The notes under the pieces: model-generated
Seen by the model: only the letters and a program-made list of their open reading frames with translations
Databases searched by the model: none
What the model was told of the DNA's origin: nothing
In this document: positions 1 to 14,558 of the stretch, in pieces
Layout: every line of letters starts with the position of its first letter
Numbering within the stretch: the stretch's first letter is position 1
Assembly: GCA_032173965.1 (NCBI GenBank)
Contig: CM063283.1
Span: forward strand, 15,790,501-15,854,500
Length of the DNA: 64,000 nt
Source of the DNA: Sitta carolinensis
Taxonomy: Eukaryota; Chordata; Aves; Passeriformes; Sittidae
Direction of reading: 5' to 3'
Made by a program: the position numbers and the translations under genes

Positions 1-3000
1 AATTCCAACCCACAGTTTTCAGGCCAAGAAGGATGACACTTCTTAAATGGTTCATCCATTTCAGTATTGCTTAATTAAGCATACAGAGGCACTCCAGAGG
101 TCCAATTCCAGCTCCTATTTATACATTCTCAGGCCGCCTGGATTTGCTTGCCAAAGCTGGGGATGCCTGCCTGGTCTTGGCTGCCTATTGGGTACAAAGT
201 GCCAAGTCTTCCAGGTGCAAATCTTTTCTGTTTAGAAACATTAAATCTGGCCATCACAAAAAAAACCCAAAAAACTCTGGTGCTTATCATTAGCAAAGGG
301 ATGTTCTAGCAGGGGAACTTTGTGATTTAAGAGTAGGTAAGAGGGATCCTACAACCTATTTCACACTTAAGATGGTGAATTTCCACATCTACTGAGAGAG
401 GATGATGGCAGCAGCAGTATCAACATTGTAGTCCAAAAGTCTGCAATGTGATTGCCAAGATACTCTCAGAGAAAGCTAGAGCAAGGCACTGCAAGAGTAT
501 CAGCTTATTTATTAGTGATCACCTTTCCTCACCCATTCACATTCTATAAAAAGATGGTGACTGTTCCATTGCATGAACATCTGTAACTGCAACATCTAGA
601 GAGGTTTTGGTCACAGCTGAATTGGGACCCTTCTCTGAGTAAAGGACAGCAAAGCAAAAAGCTAGAAACAGAAGACTTAATTGTCAGTGCATATTTTAAA
701 ATTTAACTAGATCTTTTCTGCCTGTCCTTATTTTATGCAGCTACCAGCATGCCACAAGGAATAGGGTAGCAAAAAGCAATGTTTCCATGTAGTCCCATCT
801 ACTGCCTAGCTCCATTGGGCTCACTTCTGTTACTGTGACACAGATAGAAACACACAGTAACACACACAACAGGTGTTCAGGCAGAGAAGAAGAAAGGAAG
901 AAGTCTCCAGTTTATTGTTGACCTCGTATACATAAGTTTCTGGACAGTGATCAGAGATTGGACAGGGAAGTTACCACCTCTCCATCTTCACTGGTCACTT
1001 GAGAAGTCCATCAGGTGATATCTTTTACAAAGGAATGTAAACATGATTCTTGTTTATCTTACAATTCATGAGAACTGACTCCACTATACTAAAACAAATT
1101 AGAAGGCTGATTTTCAGGGACAACACACTTCTTTCATGGAGATGAAGATGGAAATAGAGGAACTTTAGGGAGTTCAAAAGGCAGTACAGCTTTGCATGGC
1201 TCACATCTGGATTTATCAGAGGCTGTGTAACTCTCTGAAGTCAGACATCCGGTGACCGAGAATATGTCTTCTTCCGGCTTTCTCTCCTTTTCATCCCACT
1301 AAACAACTGGAAGCCTAAAGTTTGGAACTGCTGCTTAAATCAACTATACAACAGTAAAGTCTGGCTGAGCTCCTGTCAGACAGGACACTGATATTGTTCA
1401 AGATGGACCAGTTTACAGAAGACACTTCAACATACCTGATATACACCTTAGCACTGAGCAGCTTAAGGCCTCAAAGCCTTTGTGCCACTCTACTATTCCC
1501 TACTTAGAGCTTATGAAAAACAGCTTCACTTTCAGCATTATTTCCATGTGTTAATAATAGCTGCACAAAGGCAGTTACTACATTTGGCATATGCAATCCC
1601 AGTGACTCTGTAGTCTCAGAGAAACTAAGCTGAGGAGCTACTAATAAGTTTTTCAGCTAATAAGTTTTGCAGCTCTACAGCAACCCTCACTGACCATATA
1701 TTTTGTCTTCATTTCTAGTTTCAAAGATTGAGTTCTGTTTGCTCAATTAAACTGTTAATAAAGATGGAAGATTTTAAGCAAAACCAAAATAACTATTTAA
1801 AAATATCTTTCCTAAAATAGGCAGAGCTAAAGAAAAGCTGATTTTATCATGTCAACACGTTTAAACCTTGGTTAATAGAAGGCGATTTTATTAATATCTC
1901 AGTTTCAGATCACGGACAAACATTACCAATATTTGTATTCTTAAATAATATCTCTTCAGTGATGAGACATGCACTCTTTTTTAAATTAATAGTTATATTA
2001 CAGATGGCAAACCCTAAAGCAAACCCCGTCACTTGAAGCATACCCCAGCCCTGTGAGAGATTAATACCCAGAAGTGTTATTCAAATCAAATTCTGCCAGA
2101 TTAGACAGTAATAATATTAAGTGTCTGTCTGGAGCTAGTCTTTATACCCATCCCAGAACTCAAATTATGCCAATGTCAGATTCTGATGTTGGTTTTGTTG
2201 CAAAAGAACACTTTTTTTAAGCAAAAACACAAGCAAAATGTTTTCAATCTGTGCTAACTGGCTGGCTAAATACCACAAACATACCATGCCATCTGCTGAA
2301 GGAACAGTTAAAGCCAGAGACGGCAGTTCTGAATGGAGTAATAAAAACTACAGCAAAACTTCAAAGGGGCAGACTTTCACTAGTTCTTAGAGCACTTTTT
2401 CTCTCCAGGAGAATATGGGAGGATTTCAAGCATTCACATACTTACAGGCACAAGCCAATTGCTTTGTATCACAACAACACCAAAAGCTGTTGCAGAATAC
2501 ACTATATTAATTTTTGTATATAGAAACTGAAAGTAAAATTTTATGACAAAGCATTTTAAGCCCTTTCTTAAGTGGTATCTCATCTTTCCAACACCACTTA
2601 ATATTAAATGTCTATTTTTCAAAGCTTTAAGAAAAGAAGGGCTAGAAAACCCAGAGAACAATAAAAATAAATCTATTCTCACTAGTGTTGCAAATGTGCT
2701 GAGAACTTGATTGTTGAGACACGTCCAGAACATGACCTCACATGAATCTCGCCCATCCCAGGAGTCCTGTGTGAAGGGTATTACTGTATAACCTCTGAAT
2801 ACCAGCAATATAATGTTAATAAAGTCTTTAAATTATCTCTTTTCAGGAAATATGACAAGGGACAAAAATCTCAAAATCTGAGCTTTCCAGATGATGTAGT
2901 GAATTTTTATTAGTTAGCCCTTTTAAAGCAAATGGCTAGAAGAATATTTGTCACTTCCATATGGCACAAACAACCTACAAGTAGCACCATGTTTGCCTGA

Positions 3001-5714
3001 GGATCTTCTCCCAGTCCCAGAACAAGAAGGATCATGAGCAACAGAGGTGCTGAAACATGTAAAGGGGAGCTGCCTGAACATTTAACTTTTTCCTCCTGCT
3101 TAATTAACTTGTAAAGCCACATAATTCAACATCTGAACACAAGCACTATTTTAATCCAATGCACAAAAAAAAAAAAAAATGTATTGGTCACACACTATAA
3201 TTCCCAATTAATTTTATTAATCAACATAATCTGAGCCAAGCATACACTTTTCATTAAGATCTATTCACAAGCTTAATAAATATTAGCTATTCACTTCTGA
3301 GGAAAAAACTACATCACTTCTTCCCCCAAAAGCAGTTTTGAAACACAGATCAACCACAGAAATTCTCTCTGTGCAGTTAAGAGTTAGGGATGAGCTAGAA
3401 CCAGTTCTCTCCTTTTAGGTATCAGTGGCTTTGCCACATCTGGCAGCGCAGTACTGCCACAACAACTGGGACTCAGATCCCACTGTCACCAGGATTTGCT
3501 TCCTTGTGTAAAAGTTTAAATAAAGCCAGTACAAGCTGTTCTTCATATTCACATTTTTTGTGAAAACATTAGGAAACCACATGTGCAGCTTGTGAATTTT
3601 TACAACAGACAAATATCTTATCATGAGAAACTCTTCAAAACATGGGATTTATGTGACCAGATGCAGATCTTGATGGTGTGGACACCTCAGTATTCTCTTT
3701 ATAGCCAATGGACAGGAGAAGGAAGACAGCAACTCATTCCCTCGCAAAGTACATCCTGTCTAATTAATCATATATTATGCCCATCCCTCTCTGCTGTTCA
3801 AAGAACACACTCATACGAACTATCTTTGGGAAGAGTTCATGGGCTGGTTATTCAAGCATGGACTCCTGGAGGAGCGAACCAAACTGCTTAGTAGGAGAAA
3901 AAGGACACCTGACAAAAAGTGACTAGATATTATTTTAAAACAAACACCATTACCAGGCTTTTCAGTTTTTAATCAAAGATAAGGAGCAGTATAGAAAACA
4001 CACCTGTAAAAAAAGCAGAGTTAGTGTTAGAGGGAATAGAAAGGAATCTAAACTACACGGAGCACTCAGCCTTAGTTCCTGATGAGCTTTCCTAACTACA
4101 ATGAAATCAGACAAAAATGACATCTAGGTAGAGCCACAAATTACAGCTTTTAACTTCTGCAGGAACTAAACTATACAACGTAAACCCCTTGATACAGTAT
4201 GCAGAGCACACTAAAATACAATCAGCAGCACGTCTGATTCTGAGGCCTGGAAATCACTGTTCCTTTTGGGACAAAATAAAAAAGGAGGATGTCCCAGCTC
4301 AGAGACGGAGCTTAACAGAAACTAAACCAAACAGCATGCTTAGGCACTGTGAGAGACTGAGCCTGGACTCTCACATCCCTAAAACAGAGAGAAGATCCAG
4401 TAGTCAGGGTTCAAAATAGCACTCAACAAGGTGAACTTTATCACAGCTGACATCTTAATTTCTTGTCAGCTTGAAAAAAAACATGACATGTTTAGAAGAA
4501 GGATTACAGATCAATTACACAGGGCTGGACAGGGGTCCAGCTAGTCAAGCTCATGACCATAATGAGTCTTTTTTCTGGAACACGCCTCATACCACATAGA
4601 TAAGTACACAAAATGTGAAAAACCCTCATGAATGAAGTTACCAGAGTACACTGCACATGTTTTCCTTTTTCTGTTTAACAAAGACTTAATGTTAGGTAGT
4701 ACAAGTTCTCTTCTAGTGGACTGTGCCAGATGTAATCAGAACTTCCTAACACTCCCCCTGGTTGTTTTCCACAAGCACAGAAAACAAAAATTTAGAAGGT
4801 AGCCTTCAGTTTAAATATGCTTTACAGAATCAAGAAACAGAACATTCAAATGTTAAGAGAGCTTAAATAAGAACATCTGAATAGGCAACCTAAGCTGACT
4901 TTTTCTCTCTTCAGGCAAGCAACACTGACACCTACTGTCAACATTTTCAAATTACTTTAATTTGTACAACCGATTTTAAAAGTCAGATGTATTTTTACAT
5001 AGACTTCTGAAATCATATTAACATTTCCTATTCAAGGGTCTCCTTCATAGCACATCTACTGCCTTTACTGCAGAACTGAAATTATTAACCTGTTGTGCAA
5101 AATGCCATTTAAACAGAGATTCCTCAAAGCCAACTTATTGACAGTGGTGGACCACAATTATAATTTTTCATAACTAATACTTTTGAACTATTATAATTAA
5201 AGCAGATCCGAAAAAGGAAATATTTTTTAACTTAATATTAGCACTTCATGTTCTTTATCACCACAGACATTTAAGTAGCCACCCAAAAGCAAAAAACACT
5301 GTACCCTTTTTAGACCACATCTGTGTTGGAGTAACAGGGTCCTGACTGTGTTCTCATATATTTTAAAAAAATTTATTGCTGTTGAGAACAGAATAGAGGC
5401 TTTCCACAGAAACTTTCCAACTAAGACACTCCTTGATTTTGACATTCACAAGGCATCTCAATGGGCCAGCTCCACAGTCAGTCCTAGTTCACAGCACTCA
5501 AGTATCTTAATGTCAGAACCTCAGTGACCACCACTGAACACACATACACCACAGCCCATCTCCTCCTACATGAGTATACTGGCACAACCTTAATATCTCC
5601 TTTGCCCATTCCACTCCACAATGTTGAGGTTTTTTTAATATTTGAAAAGATTCCTCCCACATAGACACTACACAAGTTACAATACCTAACACAAAATATT
5701 ATCGAAAACCTTAC
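1..5714 (-). other. UVRAG intron 6 (partial)
   Basis: AT-rich intron sequence. It holds one solo LTR (828-1125) and a short poly(A) run at about 3164-3179. I searched both strands for the next UVRAG exon, the start of the coiled coil, and found nothing. No other gene is visible. Confidence 0.75.
828..1125 (-). mobile_element. Solo LTR, copy 1, with 6-bp target duplication
   Basis: A 298-bp element in minus orientation has TGTTGTC...GTAACA ends. It sits between perfect CACTTC repeats at 822-827 and 1126-1131. An AATAAA (plus-strand TTTATT) lies in its 3' part. It is closely similar to the copies at 22447 and 30796. The 6-bp duplication suggests a class II (ERVK-like) endogenous retrovirus. 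There are no internal genes, so it is a recombined solo LTR. It is in sense orientation to UVRAG. Confidence 0.88.
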
Positions 5715-5800
5715 CTAAGTAAAGAGAAGACATCATAAGAGTTACGAATACAGCTCTGATCCACCTGGAGAAGACTGTTCTTCAGGGTACCTGAGTGATC
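5715..5800 (-). CDS. UVRAG: UVRAG coding exon 6
   Basis: It is 86 bp between acceptor CTCAAG|GATCAC and donor CTTAG|GTAAGG. It encodes [20 protein letters not shown], then SYDVFSLL and two bases of the next Arg codon. The first eight residues differ from mammals; the rest is conserved. Confidence 0.95.
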
Positions 5801-8800
5801 CTTGAGGAAAAGAAGGAATATTGTTTTAAAAATAAAAAACTCCATCTTTACTAAGAGCATGCACTTTTACTAGAATAAATGATCCTGCATTTAATGTATT
5901 TTAAATCTGTCTTTATACATGTTTTATCTATGGTAGGTAGAAACAATTTCAGGTGGCAATAACACCACTTACCTATAAAGGCATAAAAGACCTATCAGTT
6001 TATTTGTGTTCTAGACACATAGAACACAATTTTCTTTAACTTTCTAATCTATAACTGTCTGAATGTTATGCACAGAAACACTGAAAAGTGCAACCGACAG
6101 CACTGACATTCTTCAGCTTCAGACCTGAGAGCCCAGTCAGTCATTGCCAGAGAATTACATGAACATGAGACAAAGCTCTATCTTTTATCCATGCTGTAAC
6201 ACATTAAAAGATCAAAGTAATCTTAGTTTTGAGTGACTAGAACGAGTTTCTGGAAGTTACAAAGTAAGAATGACATAGGGTTGTTCTTTTAAGAGACCAA
6301 AGTATCCATTCTGCACAGAGGTATCAAAAGAGTAACAACAATTCCTCATGCTGCAAACTTCAGATATTGAGCTTGTCCTATCAGGCAAAGTCACACAAAT
6401 TCATAGAAAAGTTGCAAACTCAGAAGTGTTGCTTTACATGATATTAAGCAGGTCAAGGCCACCTGGCAGAACAGTCAGAAAGATTATGGATTGCAGGAAA
6501 AAATGCACTTACTTTAGTGTATAAAGCAGCCCCATCTGGTACCTGTGATCAACCAGCTTTCCAACAAATAGAGATGGATTCTGAGTACCACAATCCTGCC
6601 TATAGATTCTTTCCTGCCCCAACAGGAGTCTGTCTCCATATAGAAGATGTTGAAATTCAGAGTTACCCATCAACATCTCCTGACACAACTCTGTTAACCA
6701 TAGGCCACAGAGCAGACATTCCTTTCCACCAAAATTATGGTTCCACTGAAATAATCCTGAGATCTACACATTATGTACCATATCACATTGCTAGAGAGGC
6801 ACAACCCCAGCAGCCCTCTCAGCTCCTCGTATCCGTACCCAAGGCACTGGATGCTAAATGCTGAAATTCAGACATCTTTCCATAAAAAAATATAAAAATG
6901 ACTGAAAGAACTAGGATGGTGGAAACTTAAAATGCACAAGGTACCAGCCTCACCATGCCCTATCCCTCGAAGTGTCCAAGGCCACGTTGAATGGGGCTTG
7001 GAGCAACCTGATCTAGTGAAAGAATATCTACCACCAATAGCAGGGGGGTAGAACTGGATGAGCTCTAAGGTCCCTTCCAACCCAAACCATTCTACGCTTT
7101 TACAGCATAAAGTTGATGGCATTTCAACAAACACTGCCTTCAGAAAGCAAAGTGCAACATTTCTCAGAGAACAAGACGACTGATGTACAATAACTGATTC
7201 CAGGAGTGAAAGAATTTGCAGCAGCGACCTATTTCAGCCTTTTCCTTTTCCCCTGTACTACAGTTTTGAAAGGAATTTTCCAAACAATCAGGCACCAAGT
7301 GGTGTATGCAAACTGTTCTGTTTCCTGAGGAAATTTGCAGAACATGTAATATAAGGGTTCCATACTTAGCTATTAGGAAGTTTACCCTCTGAAAGAGGAG
7401 TGTGTCTTTTTGTCTGCCACATTTACTAGATATAGGCACATGCACATGTAAACACACAAAAAGGCTTTGCTTGTGCAAAGTGGCCAGGATCTAGCTGCTA
7501 AAAAATACATAAAGAATATGCATATGTGGGGAAGACTCTACCTACATTGATGGAGACCACAGACTGAAAAAAGAGATGCAGCTTTCCAAAGATGAGTGTC
7601 TTTCCTTCTTGATGGTTAAAAATGAAGCTACAATTCATCATCCCTGAAAAATATAACTCCTGTTTCTCTTCCCCATGCCTCTGACAACTTTTGAGCAACA
7701 CAGAGCTGTATTGACTAGTTTTTACTTTTACTTCTTTACTTAAGGAGAAATTTTACTTTTTTTAAGGAGAATTTTTTTTAAACTTTTACTTCTTTAAGGA
7801 GAAATCAGAAAGCAAGTCATTAACTAGAAGCTACACTTGCCTCCCCCTCAATGCACTTTCTGAAAAGGTATCTCAGCAAGAGCAAGGGTTAGTTCTATCA
7901 GTTGGAAGCAGCAAGCATAAAGCAATTGAAAGGCAATCTGTAAGTCAGGAAGACATTGAGGAAACCAGAGGACAAGAAACCTGGCTTTAGGAAAACTAGT
8001 ATAGCATCCAGAACTGACTATGTTGAACCTGGGTAAATACTGGTTTTACACACAAGCATGAAGCCTAAGACAAAACCAAACAGATTCAGAAAGCTGCTCA
8101 AAGACCAGGAATACTTTAAATCCAGGTTAACAGCTTCAAAATAAATCCCTGAAGCACACATCTATCTTACTTAAACTTAAGTAACTCCAAATAAAGGTTC
8201 AATGTATGATTAGTAGAGAGGCTGAACCAGAGAGGAACAAGCATTCCAGTGGTCCAGTGCCCAAAAGGAAACAGGAAAATATAGTGGACACAGTTCTGAT
8301 GAAAGTAGCAGAATCCTGCTGAAATCTTCCAGCAACAATACTGCTGCAAAATAATAATAAACTTGTTCAAGTCCAGAAGTTGGAGGTACAATTATGTGGA
8401 AGTCAAATGTGATCAAGAAAAAAGCAGCTATATTGGCAGCACACTTTTGTATTTACACTGAGAAGAAAAGCTGTAAACACTAGAAGAGTTAGTGTCAGAC
8501 ATCTATAGTAAGGAAGGACTACTCTTCAGTTTTCTGAAGGCACCCACAAATGTTTTTGAAACCTTTGAAATCAACCTTTTTCCTTGCCATGAGCTACGTA
8601 TCCATGGTAGCAAAAAACCTGCAACTTGAATAAGAACACAACTCAAAGAAAACTTCTTTTTGAGCATCTCAGCAACAGCCAAGTTGCTGCTGGACAGACA
8701 AGGTGGAAGAAAGGTAATACCTATATATTGTCCTGGATACAGAGTTTAAAAGTTTTATGGCATCTCTAGGAAAAAAAAGTGAAGAATTAGTGACAATAAC

Positions 8801-11800
8801 AATAAACAGGCTATGGCTCTTTTATTCAGGTAAGACAATTACTATACTACAATTGTCTGGGACATTTAGAATTTCTCCACCAGTAATGCTACAAGCGTTG
8901 CCTACTTTGCTCCTCTACATGATGGATTACAACTGTATTTGCAACCAAGATACAGAATGAGGAACCTGCAGGGTGAGAGACCCCACCTGCAGTGCTGCCT
9001 CCAGCTCTGCAATCACCAGCATCAAAAGGACATAGAGCTACTGGAGCCAAGTCCAGAGAAGTCCACAAAATGGCTCTAAGGACTAGAGCCCCTCTGCTCT
9101 GGAGACAGGCTGGGAGAGCTGGAGATTTCAGCCTGGAGAAGAGAAGGCTCCAGGGAGACATTAGACCCCCTGCCAGTGCCTAAAGGAGCTGCAAAAGGGC
9201 TGGAGATGGGCTTTGAACAAGGGCCTGGAATGACAGAATGATCCTAGTGGGTCCTTTCCAACTCAGAATACTCTGACTCTGTGAGAAGGGGGAATGACTC
9301 CACACTGACAGAAGGCAGGGTTAGATATTTCAAAGAAATTCCTCCCTGTGAGGGTGTTGGGCTCTGGCACAGGTTGGCCACAGAAGCGTGGCTGACGTGT
9401 CCCTGAAATGCTCAAGGCCAGACTGGACGGGGCTTGGAGCAAGCAGGTCTAATGGGAGGTGTCCCTGCCCATGGCAGGGGGCTGGAACAAGATGGTCTTG
9501 AAGATCCCTTGCAACCCAAACTATCTATGGTATGATTCTATAACCAAAACCAAGAAATATCTTTAAACCTTATGAACTAGGGAGCAAGTCCTGACAACAA
9601 CTCGAAAAAGAAGATAATGTTCCCATCTTCAAATTCAGACATGGGCTGTTAGTACTGAAATCTTGAAAAACTACAAATGCAACCTGCTTCAGGAAAACTG
9701 AATGCAGAAACTGCAGCTGTGTGTCAAGGAGTCATTTCCTCTCCAAACACAGACTCCTTAACACAACTTACCTGCACCACAGCACTGCGACCAACAATTT
9801 GAGATTTTAAAAAACTGTCAGATGCACTATTTACAACAGGTAAGTTTAAACCTTTTCATCATCAATGAAGTAATAATCAGAGACAATACTGGCTGGACAG
9901 GCACGAATACTGCTTTTTTGAGGAAAAACTCATGGGATAAAACAGGTGTATCATAAGCAAACAGCTTACCATTAAAAACCTACAAACTCTAGGCTTCAGA
10001 CTGATAACCAAAACTTTGTGGATGTATATTTGCCATGAAAATGAGTCTTAACAACCACATCACTTTCAGTATGTCCTATGTTAGAATGAGATGTCTGCCT
10101 CAAAGAAAACAGTCAAAGCTTATTTTCAGTAACTAGAGGGTTTTTGGACCCTAAATGCTACACTTTAAGTCTTTTCAAAACATCAGAGGTATCCACACAA
10201 CCAAGGTAGGACACTAATTTGTCGTGTCAAAAAACTATTCCTTCTCAAAACAAAGCATTTTAATGTTCTGAGCATCCAAATGTGAAAGATAAATCTCACA
10301 GGTTAAATTTCAGTCACCAGTACGAACAAGTCAGAACAAATACAAGACAGCCTTACCTTCTGTTCAAATGAAGCTCCATAATAACCATCATTGAGACCAA
10401 AAATAATCTCATTTGGGTTTCTTGCATGGATCTGTCGGGAAGAAAATGAATCAGTTTACAGCCATCTTACTCCAAATTTTTACACCAAATGAACACAAAT
10501 TGCTTCCAGAGTCTAAAGTAGTTCTTCATCACCTGTAACTCTAGAAGTACATAAAATCTCACAGAAAACTGAATTTAACCATAGAAAACCTGTTTGCCTC
10601 ACAGCTTTAGCAACAGTCACTATGTTTAACCATTCTTCTTTGAAAGCAGAAACACTGACAGAGCATCTTTCCTATTAATTGCATTTCCAGGCGACAAAAA
10701 TAAATAAGATATCTGGAAACTAAGAAGAGGTAAGACTCAAGAGTTCAGTCTGGAGAACTGAAGGCTACAGGGAGACCTTATAACCCAGGCCAATGGCTCA
10801 AGGAGCTCCAAGAGAGCTGGAGAGAGACTGTGGACTAGGGGAATGACTTCTCACTGCCAGAGGGCAGGGTTAGATGGGATATTGTGAAGAAATTCTTGGC
10901 TGCGAGGGTGGTGAGGTCCTGGCATAGGTTGCCTACAGAAGCTGTAGCTGCCCCATGCCTGGAAGTGGGCCATGATGGGCAGGGCTTGGAGCAACCTGAT
11001 CTACTATAAGGTGTCCCCATCCAGAGTAGAGGGGTGGAACTAGATGATATTTAAGGTCTCTTCCAACCCCAATGACTATATGATTTTATGATTTACATCT
11101 CTGATGTAAACTAACATGAATATCTCTAATCAAACTTTAAAATACAATCTTCAAACATACTAATTTCCTTTCTCAGCATTCTATATACGAATTCATCCAG
11201 ATGTTTTCTTTCCTGAAGAAAAAAAGTTGAGCAAAAATGTTTTCACATTACCTGCTGGCCCAAGTACTTTAACCCATCTAGATTGACCTTCCATTCAATC
11301 AAAAGCTGGAAGTGCTCCTTCTTGCCACCCCAGACCCTCACAACAAAACAAGAGACAGAGGTATCGAGACGATCAGGCATTATTCCAAAGTCCAGACTCC
11401 TCCATGTTGGATTCTAAGTGTTCAAAGAAGGATAAATACAGTTTAAGCAAGCTGAAACTAGTCCATAAATTGACAATTCAGAAAGTAGCAAAACCCACCT
11501 CAGAGACTTTAAAAAAATCTTAAGAATGAGGAACAACAACCATTTCACGCTCTGCTGCTTCCTTACGCTGTTCACTAGAGAGAATTCCTCAGTCAAAAGA
11601 CACATGCTGTAAAGTACTTTAGAAACTGTGAATGGGTTTTGCTTCCTTCCATTACAAGATATCAAAGAACTGACTTCAAAAATTACTAATTCAAAACAAA
11701 TCAGGAACTTTCAAAATGGAAGTAATATTCCTTTCGCAGTTACAATTCAGCCTGTAAAAACCAGAGTACAGCTTGTATTCCCAAATTTAAATGCTGATCT

Positions 11801-14526
11801 ATTCCCCAATAATTAAATTTGCAGAACTTGCTGACATACTTGTTCACATTCTTTTCCTCCTTGACTGATGCTCAATCCTCAAATGCTGTCACTAAAAGCT
11901 CATCTTTACTCTACAACATCTGACTTACACCTGGGCTTTTCAGAAGCAGCACGCATCAAGATAAACTGCAAATTCCAGCAGGACTCAGATTTGCAAAGAC
12001 ATGTTCCAAGAATTTCCACTCATCTCTAACATCACCTAAAGAACTGACCCAAGCTGCAACAAAACATGTAAATGCAACATTACTAGTGCCAAGACACAAT
12101 GGGTTGTCCAAAAGCAGAATAGGAAAGTGCTTTTATTTATATTTATTTCTCTCCCTCCTCTGCTGAACACAAAAACAGTAGCTCCTCCAAAACAAAAGAC
12201 AGGAACCCACCACCCCATAAAAGAACTCGCCTTCCCTTCTAGTGCTTAAGTAGTTTGGAAAAGGCCTAGCATCCCTGAATTGGGATGAGACAATTTGAAA
12301 TAGTATACCTCTGAAAAGAAGGGAGAGGCAAAGGTACCCATTAAGTATTACAGAAGAAATGCATTAATCAAGTCCTCCTAACAAGAAGGAATATTTCATA
12401 GCTATTCAGGCCCAAGAATACCAGGTCATTAAACACCAACAGGTTACATACAGGATTGCCCTCAAGACATCTTTTATTTAGATTTTTGTCATTCCATCTC
12501 TTATATTCTGTGGTTAGTTCCCCTTTTTGATTTTCCTTTTCCTGATTTAGAATAGATAAAACTAAAAATCCTAACAACTTAAGACAGAAACTGGAGAAGT
12601 GAGCAGTCCTGAGTACACAGACAACTTTCCCTTCATTCAGGAGAGTTTCAAAACATTTACCCAGGGTGCTATAAATGGAGCAGTTCTACTACGTTAATGC
12701 AGGCATTAAAAAGTCTTCAGCAGGTTTTCAAATTCCCATAGCCAACATTTGCAACATCCTACTCCTATCCTACTATTATCCTTCCTCATTTGTAATAAAC
12801 TGTTCAGTCCTGGCCCCTTCTTTCATCTAAACTGAACAACATAGAAAATCTAACATGTTTTCAAAATTCAGTTTCTTACAGCTAATAGCTCTTCAAAGAA
12901 TATACGTATATATCTGGCAGCTACACATTCCTTGCTGTTTTCCTATACAACACAAAGATGTTTAATAGAAATCAGCATTTCTACTACTCAGTAGCTCCCT
13001 ATTCTTAACCTCATGAAAAGAATCTGAAAAGGAGAACACAGTGCTCCTAACAGAACTAACAGTGGAAAGACACATAAAACAGTCATGGTATTCAGCAGAG
13101 AGATCCATATACTGCACTAAATACACAATTTTTAAAACAGAGGTTTTCCATATTAAAGTAACTTACCAGAGAATTCTTGATCACCTCACTCTTATAAAAC
13201 TCTAAAGAAAAAGAAGTAAAAAAGCACCTTTAGATTAGCTTAAACACTGATAAAAATCTTAGTATTTGAAACAGAAAAGACTAAAATAAGTAACAATCAA
13301 GAAAGACAAATATTAGTAGGTCCAGTTTATTAGTAACTGATTCATGAGACAGACTCTGAAACGCAGTCATGCTTTTGACTAAAATTACTCCTTCACACTT
13401 ACTTATTACAAGTCATTATTTAAATTTAGTATTTCATCTTTATATCCATGATAATCCTCAAGGTTTACGAAGCTTCAATTTCTGAGGAAAGAACATGGCA
13501 GAGTACGTAACAGTATTTGCATGACATTTGCAAAAATGACTGGTTTGCCAGACAGCATCTTCCTGGAACACAGCAGCTTGAGCACTTTCCTGAGGAGCAA
13601 TGGTGACCTGTTCCAGGTGCTCAGAGAGGGAACAGCCAAGATACCTGACAGAGGTGCCAACAGCCCTGTATTTAAATGGGAATAAGCAACTGCTGGCATA
13701 TGAATCTTGGCTTTCCCAATCAAACCAAGACCTTAAAAGACTTTAGACTGACAGCTTCAGAGGCAGGAACAGAGATTTTGTACAATAGCCCACTAGAGAC
13801 CAAGGATAAAGCTTCAATGAAGTACAAAATAGTCCCTAACAAGGAACACTGCAGAAACAGTCATCAGTGACAGGTATAACCAACTACAACAACGAAGTCC
13901 AGGCAGCAAGCTCAAGTTTTGTATTCTTATGCTTCTAAAACACCAACCCTGGTAAAAAAACAAGGCACGATGCCAGATCTGTCACTGTGATGAAAATAAA
14001 AACTAATAGAAAAATCAAAATTTATCTCCAATCACACCAAAAGGAGCATGAAAACATATTTTTAATAACATCTCTCCACAATGAAGAACTATATACAGTA
14101 GTGGGAAAGAAAAGCAACAAAGAGAAGAGAATTAATGCTTGAACACAGCTATCTAAACTAGAACAGATGCCTGCATGCTTCATGTCATTGGCTGACAATT
14201 CTAGTTCTTGAAAACTTTGATAACATTATGCGCTCTGTAAAACAACTAGTATGCACAGAAGTGGGACACTCTTCCCCACAAAACACAACTAAAGCTCCGG
14301 AATCTTTAACTTTTATATGCCTTTGGAAGTTTCCAATTTCTTACATCATCACTCAGGGAAGAGCAATGACAAATATAGGCTGATTTAAGAGAGTACAAAA
14401 CCTGACATCTGTTTTGCCTCCTTGACTGCTAACACTGAAAGCTTTAGTGAAATTGAGGAAACTAAAGAGTTCTTTCCCAGTGTTAGCAAAGGTGATGTAA
14501 CTAATGGCATTTTAAGCTGTCGAGGG

Positions 14527-14558
<32 letters not shown>

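Larger units (their letters stand above)
5801..10356 (-). other. UVRAG intron 5
   Basis: It contains two CR1 tails (6905-7100 and 8985-9545) and a small T-rich tandem repeat (7722-7806), and otherwise no recognisable element. A 115-codon open frame at 6517-6864 on the plus strand has no recognisable family. Confidence 0.75.

Noticed and set aside
1..5714. Search for UVRAG exon 7 (start of the coiled coil)
   Set aside because: No match to the expected residues in any frame on the minus strand. The exon most likely lies beyond the left edge.
6517..6864. 115-codon plus-strand frame in UVRAG intron 5
   Set aside because: No recognisable domain, splice context or promoter. Kept only as a possibility; a protein search with no hit outside close relatives would settle it.
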